A stretch of 64,000 nt of DNA, from positions 620,001-684,000 of the forward strand of contig JACKET010000001.1 in the NCBI GenBank assembly GCA_020632875.1, in the 5' to 3' direction. Shown here piece after piece: positions 8,335-16,824 of the stretch; the first letter of the stretch is position 1, and each line of letters begins with the position of its first letter. The notes under the pieces were generated by a model. The model saw only the letters and a program-made list of their open reading frames with translations, was not told where the DNA came from and ran no database searches. The position numbers and the translations under genes are program-made. Origin of the DNA: Alphaproteobacteria bacterium. Its GTDB lineage: Bacteria; Myxococcota_A; UBA796; GCA-2862545.

Positions 8335-8706
8335 TCAGCTCCAGGGGTCGACGAGATCCGACCCGACCTCGTGCCGCGCCTTCTGGACCTCGCGCAGATC
8401 GCGCATCGGCACGGCGCCGCCGAGCGATTCGATGCGCTCGCGCAGCTCCTTCAGCACCGGTGCGGGCGCCACCGTGTAGTAGATCTCGAGCGCCTGGCGC
8501 TCGCCCTTCGCATCGCCGAGGCGCACGTACGCGTTGGCGACATGGCGCATTACGACGGCGGACCCGGTGTTCTCGTAGAGCGCCTCCCACTCCATGAGGG
8601 CGGACTCGAAGTCGCCCTGCTCGTAGAGGGCCATGCCCCAGTCGAACTGGACGTGGGACTGGGCGAGAGCAGACGGACACAGCAGCGCAGCGAGGATCGC
8701 GAGCAT
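8335..8706 (-). CDS. Secreted TPR-like protein
   Basis: 123 residues with a signal peptide (MLAILAALLCPSALAQ). The mature part contains TPR-like helix pairs (DWGMALYEQGDFESALMEWEAL and HVANAYVRLGDAKGERQALE, given here as two separate helical hairpins). The start is ATG 8706, chosen because GGAG lies about seven bases upstream and a signal peptide follows; longer versions in the same frame add unlikely Ser/Thr-rich residues. Probably periplasmic. It is divergent from the carboxypeptidase gene, sharing a 91-base intergenic region. Function unknown. Confidence 0.65.
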   Translation of the reverse strand: MLAILAALLCPSALAQSHVQFDWGMALYEQGDFESALMEWEALYENTGSAVVMRHVANAYVRLGDAKGERQALEIYYTVAPAPVLKELRERIESLGGAVPMRDLREVQKARHEVGSDLVDPWS

Positions 8707-8797
8707 CAGAGACTCCAACAAACAAAGCAAGTGACGACATCTCGTCCCCAACATCCTACCACACGCGGTTAGGTCCCCGGGCCCGGAGGATCCCGAA

Positions 8798-10264
8798 GTG
8801 GCCGACAAGCCGTCCGAGAGCGTCGTCGTCGTCAGCACCGCATCCGAGCTCGGCAAGCTGCTGCCCGGCAAGGCGCCCGAGGCCAAGCCCGACGAGCGCT
8901 TCGTCACGACGCAGCACACGCTCGACGTCGAGGGGCACCGCCTCGAGTACACCGCGACGGCGGGCCGCTACCGCGTGCAGCTCGACGAGAAGCCGCCCGT
9001 CGACCTGTTCTTCGTGGCGTACGTCGCGAAGGGCGGCGACGCGACGCGCCCCGTGACCTTCGCATTCAACGGCGGGCCGGGCAGCGCCTCGGTGTGGCTG
9101 CACATGGGGTTCTTCGGGCCGAAGCGCGTGGTGGGCGACGTCGACGCGCCTCCGCGCACGCCTGCCGTGGGCACCGACAACCCGCTCACCCTGCTGACCA
9201 CCACGGATCTCGTGTTCATCGACCCCGCGTCCACGGGCTACTCGCGCCCCGCCGAGGGCAAGGGCCGCGAATACCACGGCGTGAAGGCCGACATCGAGAG
9301 TGTGGCCGAGCTGATCCGGCGCTGGGTCACGACGCACGGCCGGTGGGCGTCCCCGAAGTACCTCGCGGGCGAGAGCTACGGCACGACGCGCGCAGTGGGC
9401 CTCGCGCGGCACCTGCAGGAGCGCACGGGCATGAGCCTCGACGGGCTCGTGCTGATCAGCATCGCGCTGAAGTTCGACACGCTGCTGTTCCAGGAGGGCA
9501 GCTGGCTGCCGTACGTCATGCTGCTGCCCGCCGCGGCGGCCACGGCGCACTACCACGGCCGGGTCGAGGCCGACTCGGTGTGGGCGCTGCACGACGAGGT
9601 GGAGCGCTTCGCGTTCGAGCGCTACGCCCCGGCGCTGTTGCGCGGCGATCGGCTCGCCGAGAGCGAGAAGCAGGCCATCGCAGCGGAGCTGGCGCGGTAC
9701 CTCGGGCTCTCGGTCGACTACGTGCTGCGGTGCGATCTGCGCGTGGAGCTGATGCGGTTCTGCCGCGAGCTGCTCCGCGACCAGCGCCGCACGGTCGGCC
9801 GCCTCGACGCGCGCTTCACGGGGCGCGAGCGCGACGCCGCGGGCGAGAAGCTCGAGAACGACCCGTCTCTGTCGGCGCTCATGGGTCCGTACACCTCCGC
9901 GCTGCACCACCACCTGTTCAGCGAGCTCGAGTACGACGACGCGAAGTACCGCTACGAGATCCTGAACCGCGACGTGTGGCCGTGGACCTTCGACGACTGC
10001 GAGAACGCCATCCTCGACATGGGCGGGGCGCTCCGCGACGCGATGAACCACGACCTCGGGCTGCGCGTGTTCGTCGCGAGCGGCCTGTACGACCTCGCCA
10101 CGCCCTGGGCCGCGGCCGAGTACACGCTCGCGCAGCTCCAGCTCGAGCCCGAGCGGCGCGCCGCCATCACGAGCCGCTGCTACCCCGCGGGCCACATGAT
10201 CTACATCCACGAGCCGAGCGCGATGCAGCTCCGCGCCGACATCGAGGCGTTCTACCGGGGCTGA
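8798..10264 (+). CDS. Peptidase S10 (serine carboxypeptidase)
   Basis: 488 residues, full length. Family S10 signatures are present in order: FAFNGGPGSASVW (oxyanion region), LAGESYGTTRA with nucleophile S193, GLYDLATP with D432, and PAGHMIY with H466, making the Ser-Asp-His triad. The enzyme would remove C-terminal amino acids from peptides. No signal peptide is visible, unlike many S10 enzymes, so an intracellular site is possible. It starts at GTG 8798 with GGAGGA eight bases upstream. Its last 13 bases overlap the convergent gene on the other strand. Confidence 0.88.
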   Translation: MADKPSESVVVVSTASELGKLLPGKAPEAKPDERFVTTQHTLDVEGHRLEYTATAGRYRVQLDEKPPVDLFFVAYVAKGGDATRPVTFAFNGGPGSASVWLHMGFFGPKRVVGDVDAPPRTPAVGTDNPLTLLTTTDLVFIDPASTGYSRPAEGKGREYHGVKADIESVAELIRRWVTTHGRWASPKYLAGESYGTTRAVGLARHLQERTGMSLDGLVLISIALKFDTLLFQEGSWLPYVMLLPAAAATAHYHGRVEADSVWALHDEVERFAFERYAPALLRGDRLAESEKQAIAAELARYLGLSVDYVLRCDLRVELMRFCRELLRDQRRTVGRLDARFTGRERDAAGEKLENDPSLSALMGPYTSALHHHLFSELEYDDAKYRYEILNRDVWPWTFDDCENAILDMGGALRDAMNHDLGLRVFVASGLYDLATPWAAAEYTLAQLQLEPERRAAITSRCYPAGHMIYIHEPSAMQLRADIEAFYRG

Positions 10265-10878
10265 CGGGCCTGCTGGCAGGAGAGCGTCGCCCCCGTCCGG
10301 AACCGCTCGCACACGAGCTCGTCGCCGGCGCGCAGGGCGAACCGCGTCATCACCGTGCCGCCCCCGAGCGTGCCGACGCAGTCGCGGGCCTCGTGCGGCA
10401 GGTGCATGACGGCCTGACCCTCCACGAACCGGGCGCGGTTGCGGAAGCCGTTCGTGCACGCGACCTCGAGGTGCGTCACGTAGTCGGCCTCCGGCACGTG
10501 CACGACGACGGGCGGCCCGTCCTGGACGGGGATCTCGCCGAGCCCGGGGTCTTCGATCGTCGGGACCTCGGCAGGCTCCGCGGCGGCCTGCGTGATCTCG
10601 AGGCCGGCCATCGACAGGCGGGTCGTGCGGCCGTCGCCGGTGGAGAGCGTGATGCGCGGCCCGTCGGCACCCTCCTCCAGCACGATGCCCGGCGTGCCCT
10701 CGCCGATCTCGATGCGGTCGGCCTGCAGCACGGTGGCGGGCTCCTTGGCCCCGGCGAGCAGGAACAGCCCCGCGGCCAGCGCCAGGGTGCCGCCGAGCGC
10801 GCGGGTGCGCCGACGCTGGTGGTGCAGCTCCGCCCGCAGCGCCTGCACCTCGCCTCTCAGCTCCTCGAGACCCGACAT
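10252..10878 (-). CDS. Membrane-anchored protein with N-terminal coiled coil
   Basis: 208 residues. The first 25 form a short charged coiled coil (EELRGEVQALRAELHHQ), followed by one transmembrane helix (about 28-44). The remaining 160 residues should lie outside the cytoplasm: a beta-rich stretch (ADRIEIGEGTPGIVLEEG, LSMAGLEITQ) and a C-terminal region with four cysteines (ACTNGF, DCVGTLGG, VCERF, LSCQQ). No known family recognised. The 3' end overlaps the S10 peptidase gene by 13 bases in convergent orientation. Confidence 0.6.
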   Translation of the reverse strand: MSGLEELRGEVQALRAELHHQRRRTRALGGTLALAAGLFLLAGAKEPATVLQADRIEIGEGTPGIVLEEGADGPRITLSTGDGRTTRLSMAGLEITQAAAEPAEVPTIEDPGLGEIPVQDGPPVVVHVPEADYVTHLEVACTNGFRNRARFVEGQAVMHLPHEARDCVGTLGGGTVMTRFALRAGDELVCERFRTGATLSCQQARQPR

Positions 10879-10938
10879 CGCGACCTCCCGTCCATCACGA
10901 CAGTACGACGGACGGGGCCCGCGGAGCGTTGGAACGCT

Positions 10939-13900
10939 TCAGCTCTCGGCGTGGATCCGGCGGCGCACGAGGTACTCGGCCTCGTCGAGCCAGCGCCGCG
11001 CGGTGGGCCCCAGCGCGAGGTTCGCGTCGGTGTACCCGAGCACGACCGACTCGGCGTAGTTCAGCACCGACAGGCAGAAGTGGCTGTTCGTGTTGAACGC
11101 GTCGGTGATCTGCGCGAGGTGCGCGGCGAGCTTCGGCAGGCGCTCGAGCGCGACGGGCCGCGGCGAGCTCGACAACGCGATGGCGAGCGTGCGCGTGAGC
11201 CGCAGGCGCTGGGCGGGTTTTGCGATCTCGCCGTCGAGCGCGGCGAGGCCCTCGTCGAGGATGCGCACGGCGGCAGCCTCCTGGCCGACCCCCGACAGGC
11301 CGCCCGCGACGGCGACACGGGCCATGAGGCTCTCGATGTCGCGGCCGCTGGCGCGCTCGATGACGCCCTGGAGGAGATCCGCGGCCTCTTGCTGCAGGCC
11401 CACGCGGCGCAGGCTGCGCAGGCCCTTCGCGAGCGACTCGCCGGACTGGGCGAGGTGCTCGGCCGTGAGCTCCTGCAGGGCATCCTGCATCTGCATCACG
11501 AGGGTGCGGACGAGGTCGGCGCGGCCGAGCTGCCCCGAGACGAGCAGCGCGTCTTCGAGGAGCTTCGTGCGCTCGAGCGCATCGAGCGGGCCGAACAGCT
11601 CGATCGAGCGCTCGAGGAGCGGCAGGGCGTCGGCCGGCGGGAGCAGCGGCAGGAAGTCGAGCACGCCGTCGACGAGGCGACCCTTGTCCTTGGCGTCGGA
11701 GACCCCCGCGGCCTTGTCGAGCAGGGCGCCGAGGCGCGGCCGGAGCACGTCGGGGTCGTCGACCTCGCGCATGCCGGCGAACTCTTCGCCACGCGGGTCT
11801 TCGAAGCCCAGATTGAACGCGGTGAAGGGATCGAGGCGCTCCTGGGTCTCGAGGATGCCGGACGCCTGGCGCAGGCGGTCGATCTTGTACCGCTCGAGCT
11901 GGCCCATCGCCTTGCCGTCGCGGGTCGTGTTGAACAGCGCCGCGACGGAGGGCGGGAGCGGAGCTTCGCGCGGCACGCCCTCGAGGGCCTGCTCGATGCG
12001 CGCGAGGTAGGCCGCGACGAGCGCGTCGTGGATGGGGTCTTTGCGGTCGAGCGCCTCGACGCGGTCGGACATGGCCCGCGTGCGGAGGCGATCGCCGAGG
12101 GCGGCGAAGCCCCACGCGAAGATCAGGTTCACGTAGGCCAGCGTGAGCGCCGGATCGGCCTCGATCACGTTCCGGTTGCGCTTCGTGCGGTGGAAGTGGT
12201 CGTACTGGGCCTGGAGGTGGGTGCCGAGCGTCTCGATGGCGGCGGCGTCGATCATCCGCAGGAACACGGGCGTGTCGCGCTCGAGCGACAGGCCGTGGCG
12301 GATGCGCACCAGGAGCCGGTCGCGGGCGCGGGCCACGGCGAGCTCGTCGTCGCCGGCGAGCACCCGGCGGGCGAGCCAGGCTGTGCGGACGTCGACGCTC
12401 TCGTCGTTCTCGTCGAAGAGCGTGGCGAGCCCGGCGTCGGGCAGCAGGGCGCCGGCCACGAGGCACGCGGCCGTGGCGTAGAGCCGCTCGGGCTCGGGCG
12501 TCTCGATGACCGCGGCGCGGAGCGTGTCGGCGTCGAGCCCGACGGTGCCGAGCTCTTCGCTGGCCCAGGCCGTGGCGAGCTCTTCGCGGCGGTCGGGCGG
12601 GGCATCCCACAGCGCGTGGGCCCAGCACAGGCTGGCGTCGCGGTTACGGCCGAGCTTGCGGGTGAGCGTGGCCATGTGCCGCCACAGCGGGAGGCGGTCG
12701 GGGGCGTCGGGAGGCGCGTCCATCGCGAGGAACTTCTGCTCGACCTCGGCCAGCTCTCGCGCGACGGCGTTCTCTTCGGCGCCGCTCACGATCTCGACGG
12801 CCTTGGGCTTCGCCTGCACGACCTTGCGCGGCCGGGCGACCACCTCGGTGGGCTCGTACGCGACCTCGGGCTCGGAGGCGACCGGCCGGGTGGGGCCGCG
12901 CGCCTTGGGCTTCGCCTTGCGCTCTTCGTTCGCGGTGGCCCACTCGACGCCGAGGTCGACCCAGTCGTCGAACTCGAAGGTGGCCGACTCGACCCACGAC
13001 GCGAGCGGCGCACCGGCGCGGTGCGCGACGTACTCGACCCAGTCGGGCAGGGGACGGAACGCCTCTTCGGCGATGCGCTCGACCACGAAGCCGGACTCGG
13101 TGCGCGCGAGCCACGCGACCTCGTAGGGCTCGGGGCTCAGGATCTCGCGGACCTTGTCGCGACGGAGCGGCGGCTCGAGCGTGGTGTCGTCGGGCCGGTA
13201 GAGGTTGGGCAGCTCGAGCAGCGGTGCGTAGCGCTCGCCCGGCACCTCGATCGCCGGCGGACCCTGCGGGGACGGCCGCGCGCGCAGCACGACCGTGGGT
13301 GGGTCGTCGGACGAGGCCGCGAACAGCAGCCGGGTGACGAGGTCGTCGGGCAGGCTCGCCAGCATGCGGTCGATCTTCGCGCGGGCGTCGCTGCGGATGA
13401 CCCACAGCGAAGGCGCCTGGGTGCGCCCGGAGTCGACGAGGCGCAGCGGCACCGGGATGCGCGGCGGATCGCCGTCGGGCACGAGCGTGCGGGGTGCCTC
13501 GGGCAGGACGAGGTCGAGCCGGTCGTACAGGGCGGTCCACGGGCCGTCGGAGGACCGGATCCACGGGCCCTCGCCGGGGATGAGGACGAGCTCGCCCTCG
13601 GGCGGGCGGATGGCCTCGGCCAGCGGGTGCACGTAGCCCACCTCGACCCACACGCGCGGCACGGCCTGCACGAACACCCGGACGGGGTCGGACGGATCGA
13701 GGGCCTTGAGCACCGTGTACCAGGGCGGATCCTGGGTGTGGAGCAGCGCGAGCGCATCGCTGACGGCCCAGCGCTGGCGGTCGCAGCCGAGGCGCAGCAG
13801 CTCGCCCGCCAGGGAGACCAGGTCGGCAGCGGGCGCCAGGAACAGGGCGGGGTTCGCCTCGTCGGGCTCGGGGACGCGCCGCGGCGACAGGACCTCGGCC

Positions 13901-14124
13901 CAGCACGCCGCCGAATGCGCCACCCCGCCGGCCTCGCCGAGCTCGACCCCGCGATCGTGCAGCAGGGCGCGGGTCGCGTCGTCTACGCGGGCCTCGGGGA
14001 CGAGCCACAGCCCGTCGTCGTCGCGGCCCCAGCGCACTGAAAGCCCGGTGACGTCATCGGGGACGATGTGCGCCGCGAGGACGGCGACCAGCGCGTCGTC
14101 CGACGGGAAGCGGAGGGCGCTCAT
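10939..14124 (-). CDS. Large scaffold-like protein, probable component of the FtsH-centred system
   Basis: 1061 residues, no signal peptide or membrane segment. Residues 1-400 are a mixed alpha/beta region with many Trp and Pro (LWLVPEARVDD, PWYTVLKALDP, PRVWVEVGYVHPL). A basic linker at about 405-455 (KAKPKARG, KPKAVEIVSG) joins it to a long helical C-terminal part resembling degenerate TPR repeats. The start overlaps the stop of the small upstream gene by four bases (ATGA). The two-gene unit and the FtsH operon 2.4 kb away remind me of the FtsH-based 'ternary systems' described in multicellular bacteria, where large accessory proteins accompany FtsH. That assignment is inference. Confidence 0.6.
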   Translation of the reverse strand: MSALRFPSDDALVAVLAAHIVPDDVTGLSVRWGRDDDGLWLVPEARVDDATRALLHDRGVELGEAGGVAHSAACWAEVLSPRRVPEPDEANPALFLAPAADLVSLAGELLRLGCDRQRWAVSDALALLHTQDPPWYTVLKALDPSDPVRVFVQAVPRVWVEVGYVHPLAEAIRPPEGELVLIPGEGPWIRSSDGPWTALYDRLDLVLPEAPRTLVPDGDPPRIPVPLRLVDSGRTQAPSLWVIRSDARAKIDRMLASLPDDLVTRLLFAASSDDPPTVVLRARPSPQGPPAIEVPGERYAPLLELPNLYRPDDTTLEPPLRRDKVREILSPEPYEVAWLARTESGFVVERIAEEAFRPLPDWVEYVAHRAGAPLASWVESATFEFDDWVDLGVEWATANEERKAKPKARGPTRPVASEPEVAYEPTEVVARPRKVVQAKPKAVEIVSGAEENAVARELAEVEQKFLAMDAPPDAPDRLPLWRHMATLTRKLGRNRDASLCWAHALWDAPPDRREELATAWASEELGTVGLDADTLRAAVIETPEPERLYATAACLVAGALLPDAGLATLFDENDESVDVRTAWLARRVLAGDDELAVARARDRLLVRIRHGLSLERDTPVFLRMIDAAAIETLGTHLQAQYDHFHRTKRNRNVIEADPALTLAYVNLIFAWGFAALGDRLRTRAMSDRVEALDRKDPIHDALVAAYLARIEQALEGVPREAPLPPSVAALFNTTRDGKAMGQLERYKIDRLRQASGILETQERLDPFTAFNLGFEDPRGEEFAGMREVDDPDVLRPRLGALLDKAAGVSDAKDKGRLVDGVLDFLPLLPPADALPLLERSIELFGPLDALERTKLLEDALLVSGQLGRADLVRTLVMQMQDALQELTAEHLAQSGESLAKGLRSLRRVGLQQEAADLLQGVIERASGRDIESLMARVAVAGGLSGVGQEAAAVRILDEGLAALDGEIAKPAQRLRLTRTLAIALSSSPRPVALERLPKLAAHLAQITDAFNTNSHFCLSVLNYAESVVLGYTDANLALGPTARRWLDEAEYLVRRRIHAES

Positions 14125-14393
14125 CCTTCGGTCGTGCCGACCGCTGCGCGTTCGTCGAGAGGCGTGCGCTCGGACTCGGCCTCTTCGACCATGTCGTCGC
14201 CATCGCGACGGATGACGATGCGCCCGAGGTCGGCGGCCTTCAGCGCGCCGCCCTCGATGAGCTGGTCGACGAGGCGCCGGTGGTCTTCCTCGTGCTCCAT
14301 CGGGAGCGCGTCGGAGTCGGACCCGTAGTCGATGAGGACGTTCTTCTTCCCGGTGACCGGGTCGATCTCGAGCTTGAGGATGAGTTCAGCCAT
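14121..14393 (-). CDS. Small acidic protein paired with the large scaffold protein
   Basis: 90 residues, beginning MAELILKLEIDPVTGKKNV. It has the striking acidic/His stretch SDSDALPMEHEEDHRRL and the strand GRIVIRRDGD. ATG 14393 is preferred over an in-frame GTG two codons earlier because it gives a clean N-terminus. The stop overlaps the start of the 1061-residue gene by four bases, so the two proteins are probably made together and may form a complex. The opening strand recalls small accessory proteins of FtsH-type ternary systems, from memory only. Confidence 0.6.
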   Translation of the reverse strand: MAELILKLEIDPVTGKKNVLIDYGSDSDALPMEHEEDHRRLVDQLIEGGALKAADLGRIVIRRDGDDMVEEAESERTPLDERAAVGTTEG

Positions 14394-14438
14394 GCCCACG
14401 GGCCTAACCCGCCCCGGAACGGCATGGTAGCTTGCTGC

Positions 14439-15293
14439 ATGCGCTTCGCCGGATTGCTGCTCCTCGCGGGCTGTCCGTACGTCTGGGGCCCACCTCCCGA
14501 GATCGGGGGCGACGCCGACACGGATGCCGACACCGACGCCGACACGGATGCCGATTCCGACACCGACGCCGACGCCGACACCGATTCGGACGCCGACACG
14601 GATGCGGACGTCGACGCCGACACGGATGCCGATGCCGATGCCGACGCCGACGCCGACGCCGACGCTGACGCGGACACCGACGCGGACACCGACCCGAACC
14701 TGTCGCCCATCGTGAACATCGGCGCCGTGGATCTCGTCGAGGGCGGTATCCGCGTCCAGTTCAGCGCGTCCGACGCCGACGGCGCGCTCGTGCTCGTGCG
14801 CTACGGCCTCACGGGGCAGCCGCTCGCCACGTTCGATCTCGGCGGGGCCTACTGGAATCCGCCCATCGGAACGGCCCTGATCCCGTTCACGCCCGACTGC
14901 GAGGCCATCGACGTCGACGTGATCGTCGAGGTGAGCGACGACGCCGGCGCGTCTGCTTCCGACATCCGCGCCTTCGACGTCCCGTTCGCCGAGGTCGACG
15001 GGCCCCTGCCGAACGCCCTCGGCTTCGGGCCGCCGGCGATCCTGTGCGGCAACGTCCTCGGGGGCTCGGAGTACGACGAGGCCACGCTGACGGGGGTGGT
15101 CGGCACCTGGGAGATCGCGTTCACCGGGGGCAGCAGCCTCCGCCTCGCGATCGACGGGCCCGCGACGATCGTGGATCAGGAGCCGCCGGGCATCTACCCG
15201 GCGGTCCTCCTCGGCGGTGTGGACTACGATGTGTCCGTCTACAAGGGCCCCGGCAGCAACGACGGGGACTGGTCGGTGGTGATCCGGAAATGA
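14439..15293 (+). CDS. Lipoprotein with long Asp-rich linker
   Basis: 284 residues. MRFAGLLLLAGC is a lipoprotein signal with lipobox LAGC (C12). Residues about 23-83 are almost entirely Asp with Ala and Thr, encoded by a GACGCCGAC(A)-type tandem repeat. The remaining 200 residues form a beta-rich, Ig/Fn3-like domain (VNIGAVDLVEGGIRVQFSAS, DVDVIVEVSDDAGASA). The acidic linker probably spaces the domain from the membrane and may bind calcium. The stop overlaps the next ATG (AATGA). Confidence 0.72.
   Translation: MRFAGLLLLAGCPYVWGPPPEIGGDADTDADTDADTDADSDTDADADTDSDADTDADVDADTDADADADADADADADADTDADTDPNLSPIVNIGAVDLVEGGIRVQFSASDADGALVLVRYGLTGQPLATFDLGGAYWNPPIGTALIPFTPDCEAIDVDVIVEVSDDAGASASDIRAFDVPFAEVDGPLPNALGFGPPAILCGNVLGGSEYDEATLTGVVGTWEIAFTGGSSLRLAIDGPATIVDQEPPGIYPAVLLGGVDYDVSVYKGPGSNDGDWSVVIRK
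14511..14696 (+). repeat. Coding microsatellite-like repeat (Asp-Ala / Asp-Thr codons)
   Basis: Short units such as GACGCCGACACG and GATGCCGAC recur about 15-30 times without spacers. They encode the acidic linker of the lipoprotein. The absence of unique spacers and the perfect maintenance of frame exclude a CRISPR array. Such tracts are prone to slippage, so linker length may vary between strains in multiples of two residues. Confidence 0.85.
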
Positions 15294-15799
15294 TTCTGGC
15301 GATGATGGCGGCGTTCGCGGCGGATCCCGAGGCAGAGCGCATCTCCGAGGCCCTGCTGCAGTCGGTGAAGGAGGGCGAGTGGCGCGCCGTCGAGCGCCGC
15401 TACCTCGAGCTCGTTCGCGACCACCCGGCAGGCCTCGACGGCCTGATCCACCAGACGGGCGCCCAGGCGGCCCGGCAGCGCGGCGAGCTCCTGCTCGCGA
15501 GCCAGCGCCTGCTCCGGGTCCGCGAGACCGAGACGGGCTATCGCCACGCCGCGGCCGACCTCGATCTGTTCCGCGAGCAGACGGGGCTCGTCATGCTGCA
15601 CGTCGCAGAGCCGGGCCCGCTGAAGGCGGCCACCATGCCGTTCCTCCCCGACATGCGGCTCGCGATCGAGAACGCCAGCGCCGCCCTCGAGAGCACCGGG
15701 TACTACGTGGGCCTGCTGCCGGTGGGCGAGTACACGCTCGGGCCGCGCACCTTCGAGGTCACCCCCGGGTTCGACTGGCACGTCGTCGACGCGATGTAG
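15290..15799 (+). CDS. Secreted helical protein with PEGA-like end
   Basis: 169 residues with a short signal peptide (MILAMMAAFAA). The middle is helical (ERISEALLQSVKEGEWRAVERRY, then LLLASQRLLRVRETETG), and the end is a beta-rich segment (YYVGLLPVGEYTLGPRTFEV) resembling a PEGA-type surface module. It starts inside the stop codon of the Asp-rich lipoprotein, so the two are coupled. It converges with the next gene at a three-base interval. Function unknown. Confidence 0.62.
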   Translation: MILAMMAAFAADPEAERISEALLQSVKEGEWRAVERRYLELVRDHPAGLDGLIHQTGAQAARQRGELLLASQRLLRVRETETGYRHAAADLDLFREQTGLVMLHVAEPGPLKAATMPFLPDMRLAIENASAALESTGYYVGLLPVGEYTLGPRTFEVTPGFDWHVVDAM

Positions 15800-15802
15800 G
15801 GC

Positions 15803-16474
15803 TCAGAGGGCGAACGAGACGCCGAACAGGCCGATGCCCGCGCCCAGCGCGCCGACCGACGCGATCGAGAGGCCGTTGGTCGAGCGGTAGTGCTTCAGCG
15901 CTTCGGCGTTGCGCCCGTCGTCGAGCGCCCGGTCGTACTGGAACCGCGACCCCCACGCCGCGCCGTAGAGGCCAGCCGCCGCGACCCCGAGGCCCAGGCT
16001 GACGATCCGCACGCCGTTGCGGGCGCCACCGCGGCCGCCCTTCGCGCCCAGCACGCGCGTGTCGGGCCGCAGCGGCATCATCGTGCCGTTCACGAGCTGC
16101 ATGCCCTCGCCGACCGTCCAGCCGATCGAGGCCTCCTGGGCGCGCTGCCAGGCGAGGTGCAGGCGCTGGTCGCGCTCGAGCGTGGGCGGCAGCGGGAGCA
16201 GCGGGTGCGCAGCCACGGACGCGCGCATGCCCTCCTCGGCCTCGACCCAGTCGTTCTCGAGCGCGTCGACCAGCGCTTCGGCGCGCAGGACGCGCGCGGC
16301 CATGGCGGCGCTGGGCGAGGTGCACGCGAGCGCGGCCTTCGCGTCGCGGATGCCGGAGACGAGGCCGTCGCGATCGCCCGTCATGTAGGCCGCTTCGGCG
16401 CGGTCGAGCGCGGGCTCGAGGTCGGCGGGCGCGCACTCGGCGCGGGCGGCGGAGAGGGTCAGCAGGAACCACAT
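15803..16474 (-). CDS. Cell-envelope protein with signal peptide and two C-terminal hydrophobic segments
   Basis: 223 residues. The signal peptide is MWFLLTLSAARA. A helical region of TPR type follows (PALDRAEAAYMTGDRDGL, SAAMAARVLRAEALVDALEN), then two hydrophobic segments near the C-terminus (VSLGLGVAAAGLYGAAWG and SIASVGALGAGIGLFGVSF). ATG 16474 was chosen because it opens the signal peptide; an ATG six codons upstream is less suitable. This layout is common among uncharacterised myxobacterial envelope proteins. Function unknown. Confidence 0.6.
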   Translation of the reverse strand: MWFLLTLSAARAECAPADLEPALDRAEAAYMTGDRDGLVSGIRDAKAALACTSPSAAMAARVLRAEALVDALENDWVEAEEGMRASVAAHPLLPLPPTLERDQRLHLAWQRAQEASIGWTVGEGMQLVNGTMMPLRPDTRVLGAKGGRGGARNGVRIVSLGLGVAAAGLYGAAWGSRFQYDRALDDGRNAEALKHYRSTNGLSIASVGALGAGIGLFGVSFAL

Positions 16475-16629
16475 GGGTGCAGCATACGGCAACGCGGAAG
16501 GGAGGTGCGTTGTCTCGGTTTGTATGCAGTGTGGTGAACGGCCTCGGCGTAGGGCACGTTGGTATCATGGGGAGGCGTCGGCGGACCCGGTCCGGCGAAG
16601 GCTCTCTGCGGTGAGCTGGGAGGTGTCGG

Positions 16630-16815
16630 ATGAAGCGCAGGCAGACCGAAGGGTGGATGATCACACTGGGCCTCTGCGGGGCGGCTCTACTCGCGGCCCT
16701 CGTCGCACCGACGCTCCGCTCGTACACGACCCAGGCCGAGCCCGAGATGGGCGCTGACGTGTGCGTGCGGCTCGGTCCGTACGAGTGCTGCTACGACCCC
16801 GACGACGGGAAGTAG
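16630..16815 (+). CDS. Small single-pass membrane protein
   Basis: 61 residues: a basic N-terminus (MKRRQTEGW), one transmembrane helix (about 10-27) and a C-terminal tail with three cysteines (DVCVRLGPYECCYDPDDGK). A very strong ribosome binding site, GGGAGGTGTCGG, precedes the ATG. This supports a real gene despite its size. It converges with the ATP-grasp gene nine bases downstream. Function unknown. Confidence 0.55.
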   Translation: MKRRQTEGWMITLGLCGAALLAALVAPTLRSYTTQAEPEMGADVCVRLGPYECCYDPDDGK

Positions 16816-16824
16816 CGCACTCGT

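Noticed and set aside
9094..14040. Very long plus-strand open frame (about 1650 codons) over the carboxypeptidase and scaffold genes
   Set aside because: It crosses several real genes in another frame, is dominated by Arg, Ala, Gly and Glu, and has no domain. Long stop-free shadow frames are expected at this GC content.
14511..14696. Possible CRISPR array
   Set aside because: The repeats are contiguous, lack unique spacers, and encode an in-frame Asp-rich linker of a lipoprotein.
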